Source of the DNA: Verrucomicrobiota bacterium
GTDB lineage: Bacteria > Verrucomicrobiota > Verrucomicrobiia > Limisphaerales > JAHEOI01
Length of the DNA: 5,429 bases
NCBI GenBank assembly: GCA_018610125.1
Contig: JAHEOI010000118.1
Span: forward strand, 1-5,429
Direction of reading: 5' to 3'
Position numbers and translations under genes: made by a program. A model generated the notes under the pieces. It was not told the DNA's origin and did no database searches. It saw only the letters and a list, made by a program, of their open reading frames with translations. Shown in pieces: positions 1 through 5,429 of this stretch; the stretch's first letter is position 1; the number at the start of each line of letters is the position of its first letter.

Positions 1-510
1 CACGGCCGTCAGGGCCGCGCGAAGGGAAAGGCGGGTTGACTCATCCTGCGCCAATTCCAGGTTGAGGCCATCTTCGGCCACAAAGAAGCCTTCGAGCGTC
101 CAATCGCGCCCGTTGCGATGGGTCCAAGCAACACCCCGGTATAGAAGCTCAACCAAGGGCTGAAGCTCCCATCGGCATTGGTCGCCGTAGCGCAGCTCAT
201 GACGCGAGACGCCAGGGAGATACAGAACCGGCGGCTTCTCTTTTGGAAGGTTGAGATCCGGCACTTGCCCTGCAATCGCGCATTTGAGCCAGATTACCGG
301 CCCCGTGCGCTTTTCGGGCTCGTAATCTCCCAGCACGAGCAGCTCGGGCATCAGTTCCGCCAGATCCGGCAGAACCGGCTGCCAGACCGCATCCGGATCG
401 GTCCAGAGGACCGCAACCGGTGCTTCTTCCACACCCCGATGATAATTGGCCGCTGCCTGGCGGAGGCAAGTCTTAAGGGTATCAAGTAGTGTTTGAACGG
501 CGACGGTCAT
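1..510 (-). CDS. pglZ: BREX system phosphatase-superfamily protein PglZ (type B-like), N-terminal 170 residues, truncated by the left edge
   Basis: This is the N-terminal part of PglZ, a core cytoplasmic BREX protein of the alkaline phosphatase superfamily that is required for phage exclusion. Its exact biochemical role is unsettled. The frame is open from the ATG at 510-508 to base 1 without a stop. Recognisable family segments are VLWTD at residues 34-38, LGDYEPEKRTGP at 60-71, VIWLKC at 72-77, VLYLPGVSR at 95-103, ELQPL followed by YRG at 115-126, and NGRDWT at 133-138. These match my memory of BREX-1 'PglZ type B' N-termini. Full-length members run to roughly 800-900 residues, and the metal-binding phosphatase domain lies outside the window. 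The start codon overlaps the stop of the upstream Schlafen-type gene as ATGA. No strong Shine-Dalgarno sequence lies at the usual distance: the nearest GGAG is about 20 bases away. Translation therefore probably depends on re-initiation. The BREX/PglZ family is clear, and the type B subtype is from recall. Confidence 0.86.
   Translation of the reverse strand, partial: MTVAVQTLLDTLKTCLRQAAANYHRGVEEAPVAVLWTDPDAVWQPVLPDLAELMPELLVLGDYEPEKRTGPVIWLKCAIAGQVPDLNLPKEKPPVLYLPGVSRHELRYGDQCRWELQPLVELLYRGVAWTHRNGRDWTLEGFFVAEDGLNLELAQDESTRLSLRAALTAV
507..510 (-). other. ATGA stop/start overlap coupling the Schlafen-type gene to pglZ
   Basis: On the minus strand the four bases ATGA contain the pglZ start codon (510-508) and the TGA stop of the Schlafen-type gene (509-507). 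The upstream 25 bases have only a weak purine stretch and a GGAG that is too far away (about 20 bases). Ribosomes finishing the upstream gene probably re-initiate on pglZ, which would tie PglZ dosage to the accessory gene. The overlap is seen directly; the coupling is inferred. Confidence 0.85.
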
Positions 511-1787
511 GACACGGTATCTTGCTTCGGCTCCGGCGCGTGAATGACCAGCAACAGCTCGGCATCATCAATCAACCGATATTCAGGACGTTTGCCCGAG
601 AGGCGTTCACTGTTTTCGAGGATAATTTGCACTCCTTCGCCACGTTTATCCATGAGCGTGCTGCGGTCGGTTTCAAGGCCGCTGACGTCGTCCGGAACCG
701 GACACTTCGCGAGTAGACTTGTCAGCGTTTCGTTACGGGCCGCCTGCCGATAAGGCAAGCCCTCGACAGTCATTGAGTTTGGAATGGTGCCGGGTGAATA
801 CAGCTCAAGACGATCCGAAAAAAGTCGAAGGCGAATCTTCGACCCATAAATCGCGTAGTCGCGGTGCGCTACTGCGTTCACGACAGCTTCAAATACTGCT
901 GTAAGGTCGAATTGGGGACGGTCGTGCCTTCCCGCAGTTTTGTCGGCGCCCATTCGCATGTTGCGTAACACGAATCGACAAGCTTCGGCCACCTGGTGAT
1001 CGAGCGGACCGGAAATATCCTTGGCGTCCACTTGATAATCGGGCCTACCCGACTCTGGAACCACCCCGTGGCCGCGGTAAGCAACGGCTTGAATGTAGGC
1101 ATTCGGCAGCCAGTTTCGGGGATCCCTCGTAGCCATCAAGACCCCGGCAACCGTCGGGCGTGTGGTGCCATCTTCGTCCACAGCAGCCATTCCAAGCTTC
1201 CTCAGCAAATCTTCACCATCGCCTCCGCTTCGAGGAGTTCTGAAACGCTGCCAAAGCGCCGCGTCCAGGTCTGAAACGGTCGCCACGGATACAGCTTGTT
1301 CGTCGAATCGAACGAATCGAACCTGGCTGCGTTGCTGAAAGAGGCGTGCCAGGAAATCCGATTTCATTCGACGTTTGGAGCTCCCGACGCGATGAAAATA
1401 GCCTCCGGGACTCTGATGCACGAATAGGCTGCGTGGTATCTCCACCTTCAGGACCGGCAGGTTTTCGCCGACGAAGTTGGGTAAAGCCAGCCTTTCAATA
1501 ACAGGGTTTAGAGGTGGCTCGATCGAATTTTGACAAATCTCACGAACAAATTCTTCTGCAAGATTCAACAAATCACGAGGAATGCCGATCACTTCGCGCG
1601 TTTTGTCGTTCACACCCAAAACGCATACGCCTCCACGGCTGTTGGCAAAAGCGGCCAGCTCGTCGGCCAGATCATCGCGCCTTGGGTCGCTGATCTTGTC
1701 TCCGGCAACACGCAGCTCCTTCAACTCCAAAAAGCTGTCCTCGCCAAGGCCTATGTTTTCCATGAGTTCGCTCGGAGTATCAAACAT
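507..1787 (-). CDS. Schlafen/AlbA_2 domain protein with C-terminal GHKL-type ATPase domain (COG2865-like)
   Basis: This is a complete 426-residue cytoplasmic protein with two recognisable parts. Residues about 10-150 form a Schlafen/AlbA_2-type domain, with E16, E21 and K23 in GEDSFLELKE, then FANSRGGVCVLGVND at 47-61, and YFHRVGSSKRRM at 130-141. A linker carries PTVAGVLM (211-218) and the conserved NAYIQAVAYRG (229-239). Residues about 290-420 form a HATPase_c_4/GHKL-like domain, with EAVVNAVAHRDY (300-311, giving E300, N304 and H308), LELYSPG (327-333) and RNE (351-353). Proteins with this layout are often annotated as ATP-binding proteins, RecG-like C-terminal proteins or transcriptional regulators. 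Their biochemistry is mostly unknown. The ATG follows the stop of the PHP-ATPase gene by 3 bases and has a good ribosome site. Its own TGA overlaps the pglZ start. The position inside a BREX operon argues for a defence role. It could instead be a DNA-binding regulator of the operon. No frameshift or missing family motif was seen. Confidence 0.88.
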   Translation of the reverse strand: MFDTPSELMENIGLGEDSFLELKELRVAGDKISDPRRDDLADELAAFANSRGGVCVLGVNDKTREVIGIPRDLLNLAEEFVREICQNSIEPPLNPVIERLALPNFVGENLPVLKVEIPRSLFVHQSPGGYFHRVGSSKRRMKSDFLARLFQQRSQVRFVRFDEQAVSVATVSDLDAALWQRFRTPRSGGDGEDLLRKLGMAAVDEDGTTRPTVAGVLMATRDPRNWLPNAYIQAVAYRGHGVVPESGRPDYQVDAKDISGPLDHQVAEACRFVLRNMRMGADKTAGRHDRPQFDLTAVFEAVVNAVAHRDYAIYGSKIRLRLFSDRLELYSPGTIPNSMTVEGLPYRQAARNETLTSLLAKCPVPDDVSGLETDRSTLMDKRGEGVQIILENSERLSGKRPEYRLIDDAELLLVIHAPEPKQDTVS

Positions 1788-1790
1788 AAT

Positions 1791-4598
1791 TCAAATCTTC
1801 CTTCCGAGGCGGCGATAGCGACGGTTGAAGGCTTCACGTCCGCCTTCCATAACCCGGCAGACCTCTTCGCGCATCTCCAGATCCTGGAGCGACCCGCTCT
1901 GTTGTACAACGCATTGGCCGCCCCGGAAATCCAGCGCGTGTAACATCTCGGCGTCACCATTCACGACGATGTTGGGATTGTGCGTTACGACGATAAGCTG
2001 GCGGCGAATCTTGTTCTCGCAAATTTGCCTCACAACGAGATCATAGATGAGATGGTTGTCCAAGTCGTCCTCGGGTTGATCCAAAATCAGGGGCTCGTGG
2101 CCGTAGGCCAACAGAAACGCAAGCATCGCAGCGGCGCGCTGCCCGGCGGAAGCCTGGGTAATCGGTTGAAAGTCCTTGCCGTCCCCCCTCCGGCTGTATT
2201 CGATACGCAGGGAGTCTTCCGGAAACCAGGATCGTATCCTGTCGAGGAATTCAGGCCGTTTCTGGATCTGGTCTGCAAGGAAGCGCTGAAACCAAGCACC
2301 TAAATTACCTTTACTTCCACAACCGGCGATCAACTTCTCCTTAACTCTGTCAATTCGCGCATAAAGCTCTTCGGTGGCGGCCTCGGTGTCCACGGGAAGA
2401 TCGGCAAGGATTTCGGCTACCAACCCCCGCGAAGGACGCCGACCATCTCCCGATACGTAAATGTCCTCGGCGTACTTTTCGTGTGCCCCCAGCATTTCGC
2501 GTAACGAATCCTCGATCGCCTTTTCATCCCGGCCCAAAGGCAGGATTTCAATCTTCACGAATGGGTTTGAGCTCAGCTTTTCCAGCAAGAAATTCTGCCG
2601 TGCGGCGCTCAACGCCCTTCGCGCCTTCCGGAGCTCGTCCGAGGCCGCTTCCGCTTCTCGATGCCGGGCATTGTTGGCCTTCTCAAGCTCGTCGATCCGC
2701 TTGAGCTCCTTTTCCAGTCTTTGCTTTTCTTGGACAAGGCGACCATATTCACTTGGATCTTCGATGCCTTGGTCTTGCAGCCCCTGTTTCAAGGCGTCGT
2801 ACGCGTCAAAGGCCTCCTTCATGCGCCGTTGCCAGGCCGTTTTCGACAGGCCGTCTTCTTCGGAGGCGGCGGCAGCATCGATTGAGTCCGCTACAGACTT
2901 TAATTCCCGCGCCCCCTTTCGTACGTGTTCGGCCAGTCGCGTAAGTGCTTCGAGCACCTCCACGTCGGTCTCGCTGTTAAAGACTGCCGGTGGCAGCTCA
3001 TCGAGCTCAAGCTCTTCCGCCGCCCTGCGCACTCCATTGGCGAGCTCCCGTGCCCGTGCGAACTGTCGATTGACTTCGCTCTTCTGCCGACAAGCAATCT
3101 GGTAGTCCTTGAGCACTTTGGCGTGATGGGCATCTTCAAACCGTTTTAGCTTCCGCGTCACATCCTCAAGCTGGACTTTCAACCCCTCCCGCCCCTGGAT
3201 TTTTGCCTCCAACTCCCGAATTTGCGAGCAGAGCGTGAAATAGCGCCGCCGGGCCTCTTCGATCGCGTTCTTCTCGTGATGAGCGCCCGCCGCTTCGTCG
3301 ATCAAGTCCAGCAGTGCTTCGTGCCTTTCCCCGGCAAGGGAGGCGATCTGGCCTTGACTGAAGATCCGCACCGGAAAACGCTCAGGAGTGAGCTCCTGAC
3401 TTTCGGAAGGCTGCCAACCTTCGTCCCCTTCTTCTTCGACAGCGACCTCTTGTCCCCCTTGCCGCCAATGCAATCGGTGACGGACGCCATCTCGCGAAAA
3501 CGTCACGGAAAGAGTCGTGTCCTTAAGCAGTCCACCTTCCGCATTTCGGCTGCCGGCCACGGAGTTGAACCTCTCGAAGCTCCGGCGCGCTTCGCTTTTT
3601 TCATCAAGGTTCAGTAGCTCCCCCTCGCGACGGAGGACTAACCTGGAGGCATGTACAACCGTGGACTTCCCCGTGCCACGACCGCCAATCAGCGCATTGA
3701 AGAATGGGCTCAATTGTAAGGTCGCCGCCGCTCCACGCCCCATGAACCGCATGTTTTCGATTTTGATCTCTTCAAGAAAATGCTCCGGGATTTGGAAGGG
3801 ATCAAAAGGGGCGGCATCGCTCCGACGGACAGAAATCCCTTCACCGTCCAACAGTGCCAAGCGGAGCCCCTCGAGGGTAGGTTGGGCCATTTTAATCCAC
3901 GTGAAATGGGATCCTGGGTAGCGCTGCCCGGGACTGCCCGTGAGATGGTGCGCATCAGAGCCGAGAACCTGAGGCCATTTCTCCTTCTGATGTTGATAAA
4001 TGGAGGGAAACGAATACTGCGGGTCGCAGAGCTCAATGGCAGCCACGCCTTCGGATTGCAGTAGTTTTTCAAAAGTCGGACCCGAAAGGCGCTCAAAAGC
4101 TCCTGTTTTGGCCTCGTCAACGTGGGCCAAAATGGCAAGCGCGCGCGCTTTCCGGATCTCCTCAACCACCTCCCACGCCGATTTGTCGGTTACGTGCGTG
4201 CCCTCGCCTTCCGTGCCGTTCCATCCGCAAGCTCCCAAGAGCAAGGTGATTTCACGCTCTGTCGCTTCCGGATCGAAGATGGCAAGGATATGAATTCCTT
4301 CGTTGGCGGAGATTTCGACCCCGGGAAAAAGGACTAGAGGGCGATATTCAGGGTGCGACGGAATAACCTTCAGCTCTTCCGTCAACTTCGTCATCCAGGC
4401 ACCTGTGTTGTGATCCGTTACTGCAACGCAGTCGATGCCGGAACGCATCTGAGCGAGCAGCCAATCACGCGGGGTGGTATTTTTCCGTATGCTCGCCTGA
4501 TCGGGTCCTTTGCCATAATCCATAGACGCCGGCGTATGTGTATGGAAATCGAATTTCCACCATCGCGAGCCGGGATAGGGCCAGGTTAAAATGCTCAT
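1791..4598 (-). CDS. PHP-domain/SMC-like AAA ATPase (TrlF family type)
   Basis: This is a complete 935-residue cytoplasmic protein joining a PHP phosphoesterase domain to an SMC/Rad50-like ATPase. The PHP part (about 15-220) has all the expected metal-ligand motifs: DFHTHT (17-22), TDHN (61-64), PGVEIS (92-97) with H103, AILAHVD with H159, and GSDAHH (213-218). The ATPase part has Walker A GGRGTGKS (305-312) and a Q-loop-like IFSQGQI (412-418). Charged coiled-coil arms follow at about 440-532 and 617-668. The ABC signature is ASAGQRA (816-822), Walker B is LILDQPEDDLDN (837-848), and the H-loop is VVTHNPN with H873. Walker A lies before the coiled coil and signature plus Walker B after it, as in Rad50/SMC proteins. 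The product name 'TrlF family AAA-like ATPase' is, to my recollection, what databases give this architecture. PHP domains can be phosphoesterases or nucleases; the substrate here is unknown. The start is fixed by a strong GGAGGG site. The gene sits 44 bases after pglX and 3 bases before the Schlafen-type gene. Confidence 0.9.
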   Translation of the reverse strand: MSILTWPYPGSRWWKFDFHTHTPASMDYGKGPDQASIRKNTTPRDWLLAQMRSGIDCVAVTDHNTGAWMTKLTEELKVIPSHPEYRPLVLFPGVEISANEGIHILAIFDPEATEREITLLLGACGWNGTEGEGTHVTDKSAWEVVEEIRKARALAILAHVDEAKTGAFERLSGPTFEKLLQSEGVAAIELCDPQYSFPSIYQHQKEKWPQVLGSDAHHLTGSPGQRYPGSHFTWIKMAQPTLEGLRLALLDGEGISVRRSDAAPFDPFQIPEHFLEEIKIENMRFMGRGAAATLQLSPFFNALIGGRGTGKSTVVHASRLVLRREGELLNLDEKSEARRSFERFNSVAGSRNAEGGLLKDTTLSVTFSRDGVRHRLHWRQGGQEVAVEEEGDEGWQPSESQELTPERFPVRIFSQGQIASLAGERHEALLDLIDEAAGAHHEKNAIEEARRRYFTLCSQIRELEAKIQGREGLKVQLEDVTRKLKRFEDAHHAKVLKDYQIACRQKSEVNRQFARARELANGVRRAAEELELDELPPAVFNSETDVEVLEALTRLAEHVRKGARELKSVADSIDAAAASEEDGLSKTAWQRRMKEAFDAYDALKQGLQDQGIEDPSEYGRLVQEKQRLEKELKRIDELEKANNARHREAEAASDELRKARRALSAARQNFLLEKLSSNPFVKIEILPLGRDEKAIEDSLREMLGAHEKYAEDIYVSGDGRRPSRGLVAEILADLPVDTEAATEELYARIDRVKEKLIAGCGSKGNLGAWFQRFLADQIQKRPEFLDRIRSWFPEDSLRIEYSRRGDGKDFQPITQASAGQRAAAMLAFLLAYGHEPLILDQPEDDLDNHLIYDLVVRQICENKIRRQLIVVTHNPNIVVNGDAEMLHALDFRGGQCVVQQSGSLQDLEMREEVCRVMEGGREAFNRRYRRLGRKI
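1797..1805 (-). promoter_or_regulatory. Shine-Dalgarno site for the Schlafen-type gene
   Basis: On the minus strand GGAAGGAAG ends 9 bases before the ATG at 1787. It lies inside the last codons of the PHP-ATPase gene. It supports this start codon and suggests the Schlafen-type gene can be translated by both direct initiation and coupling. Confidence 0.7.
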
Positions 4599-4606
4599 AG
4601 GATCAT

Positions 4607-4612
4607 CCCTCC
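4607..4612 (-). promoter_or_regulatory. Shine-Dalgarno site for the PHP-ATPase gene
   Basis: GGAGGG on the minus strand has its GGAGG core 9 bases before the ATG at 4598. This is the strongest ribosome site in the window and decides the start. It lies in the 44-base gap after pglX, which is the only real intergenic space here. That gap shows no clear hairpin terminator or -35/-10 promoter pair. Confidence 0.75.
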
Positions 4613-4642
4613 GTTTCGTTCATGCGTTCGAGCCACTTTCTC

Positions 4643-5429
4643 TTAATCGTTGCGTTTTCTTTTCCGTTTAAATTCGTTTGTGTAGTGGCAATCGTTCCAG
4701 CGATTGCCATCGAAACTGGCCCCGCCGGCGAAATCCTTTGTTTTCTCGTCCCATCCCCAAAACCATGGGTATTCTTCTTTCGGCCTATGCGGTTCTTTTC
4801 CGCGATCCTTTTTCCAATTGATGTTGGGCTTCACGCGAAGAATTCCAGCCCCTTTAAGTTTTACGTCTTTGGCCTTCATGAACGGGCGAATGTTGAGTCG
4901 GACGCCGTCGTTGATGTCGGGATCCCAACCGATCGGCTGCTCATGGATCGGTTTCCAGCGAACGAAGATATCGTATGGCGGCTCACCGGTAAGGATATTC
5001 TGCAGCTCTGTCTGGAGCTTTTGGGCTGCAAGCAGCCGGGCTTCGGCTCCTGGTTTATCACGCTCATAGTCGTCCTGTTGCCTCTGGATCCAGTCGCCAA
5101 GATAGGAGTAGGTCAAGTTTTCCAGAAGCTTCCGCCCGGTGTTGACGGTGCCTTTGCTGTCAGCGGTATTCCCGCTCTCGGCCAAGCGGTGATAGTTCAC
5201 GAAGGCGTGAAACCCGTCCTTGCGGCCATCCCAAATATGCCAAATGAAAGGGCGTTGATGGAACGTCTGGCAATGCTCTTCAAAGAATCGGTCGCGGAGG
5301 TAGGATTCCAGATCCTCCTTCTCCGCTTGATTCAAGAGGTAACGGATCCAGTCATCCGCCGACCTGAAATCGAGCGGGCGGGCCACCTTCGGGATGTCCT
5401 CCTCGCGCCAATTGGCGGGAAGTTGGTAA
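4643..5429 (-). CDS. pglX: BREX adenine-specific DNA methyltransferase PglX, C-terminal 261 residues, truncated by the right edge
   Basis: This is the C-terminal part of a large Eco57I-like adenine methyltransferase, the BREX protein that marks host DNA. The frame stays open upstream to the right edge and the residues there (LPANWREEDIPK) continue the protein. The GTG at 5386 is therefore an internal valine and not a start. Recognisable segments are RPFIWHIWDG (about 5254-5225), DGFHAFVNYHRL just after it, TYSYLGDWIQRQ, then PPYDIFVRWKP, HEQPIGWDPD and NDGVRLNIRPFM (about 4990-4870), and LRVKPNINWKKDRGKEP. These are typical of the end of PglX-like BREX methylases of about 1,200 residues. The catalytic NPPY and SAM-binding motifs would lie outside the window. 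The protein ends in a very basic stretch, KRKRKRND, before a TAA stop. The assignment to BREX rests mainly on this tail plus pglZ downstream. A stand-alone type IIG/Eco57I enzyme is the alternative. Confidence 0.8.
   Translation of the reverse strand, partial: YQLPANWREEDIPKVARPLDFRSADDWIRYLLNQAEKEDLESYLRDRFFEEHCQTFHQRPFIWHIWDGRKDGFHAFVNYHRLAESGNTADSKGTVNTGRKLLENLTYSYLGDWIQRQQDDYERDKPGAEARLLAAQKLQTELQNILTGEPPYDIFVRWKPIHEQPIGWDPDINDGVRLNIRPFMKAKDVKLKGAGILRVKPNINWKKDRGKEPHRPKEEYPWFWGWDEKTKDFAGGASFDGNRWNDCHYTNEFKRKRKRND

Noticed and set aside
9..489. Three short complete open frames at the left end (9-275 minus, 197-469 minus, 178-489 plus)
   Set aside because: All overlap the truncated pglZ frame, which carries clear PglZ family motifs through the whole stretch. 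The short frames show no recognisable protein features.
1530..1943. A 137-codon plus-strand open frame across the PHP-ATPase/Schlafen gene junction
   Set aside because: It is antisense to two well-supported genes and has no recognisable domain, so it is a shadow frame.
2461..3105. A 214-codon plus-strand open frame rich in Ser, Ala and Arg
   Set aside because: It lies exactly opposite the coiled-coil part of the PHP-ATPase gene. Its low-complexity composition is what the complement of Glu/Lys/Arg/Ala-rich codons gives, and no domain or ribosome site supports it.
3382..3399. An inverted repeat with 7-base arms (TCAGGAG / CTCCTGA) and a 4-base loop
   Set aside because: It is inside the PHP-ATPase coding region, has no following T-run on the transcribed strand, and encodes ordinary residues (about 400-406). 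It is best explained as chance, not as a terminator or operator.
4603..4623. A six-codon mini-frame (MNETEG then TGA) ending 4 bases before the PHP-ATPase start
   Set aside because: It could be a leader peptide, but it has no ribosome site of its own. A frame this short in a 44-base gap is expected by chance, and its bases are explained by the GGAGGG site it contains.
4599..4642. Possible promoter, terminator or recombination scar in the gap between pglX and the PHP-ATPase gene
   Set aside because: I found no -35/-10 pair, no stable hairpin, and no direct repeat matching the other cassette border near 510.
4643..5386. Reading the methylase fragment as a complete 247-residue gene starting at 5386
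   Set aside because: The codon at 5386 is GTG, the frame continues open to the right edge, and the upstream residues fit the family. It is the tail of a longer protein.

Overview
The window lies inside a BREX phage-defence operon. All genes are on the minus strand, so transcription runs from the right edge to the left edge. From upstream to downstream there are four genes: the 3' end of a pglX-type adenine methyltransferase gene (right edge to 4643), a complete gene for a 935-residue PHP-domain/SMC-like ATPase of the TrlF type (4598-1791), a complete gene for a 426-residue Schlafen/AlbA_2 plus GHKL-ATPase protein (1787-507), and the first 170 codons of pglZ, encoding the BREX alkaline-phosphatase-superfamily protein (510 to the left edge). 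The pglZ frame has no stop inside the window and is recognised by its N-terminal motifs, which resemble type B PglZ proteins of BREX-1-like systems.

The genes are packed tightly. There are 44 bases between pglX and the PHP-ATPase gene, 3 bases between the PHP-ATPase and Schlafen genes, and a 4-base ATGA stop/start overlap between the Schlafen gene and pglZ. No terminator or convincing internal promoter was seen, so one polycistronic message is the simplest reading. About 98% of the window is coding, with no RNA genes, CRISPR array, insertion sequence or long repeat.

PglX and PglZ are core BREX proteins: PglX makes the methyl mark on host DNA, and PglZ is needed for the system to work. The two genes between them are not part of the standard core. 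They look like an accessory module with two ATP-binding proteins. One carries a complete set of PHP metal ligands. The other carries an N-terminal Schlafen-like domain in which three acidic residues can be placed against the RNase residues of mammalian SLFN11/13. A reasonable inference is that they add an effector or sensor to the BREX system, but the sequence alone does not show what they cut or sense.

The host cannot be named. G+C is a little above half, Shine-Dalgarno sites are standard, and this BREX variety is widespread, especially among Gram-negative bacteria. The rest of the operon should lie outside: brxA/brxB/brxC-like genes and the pglX methyltransferase core beyond the right edge, and the PglZ catalytic domain and a final gene such as brxL (or brxD/brxH) beyond the left edge.
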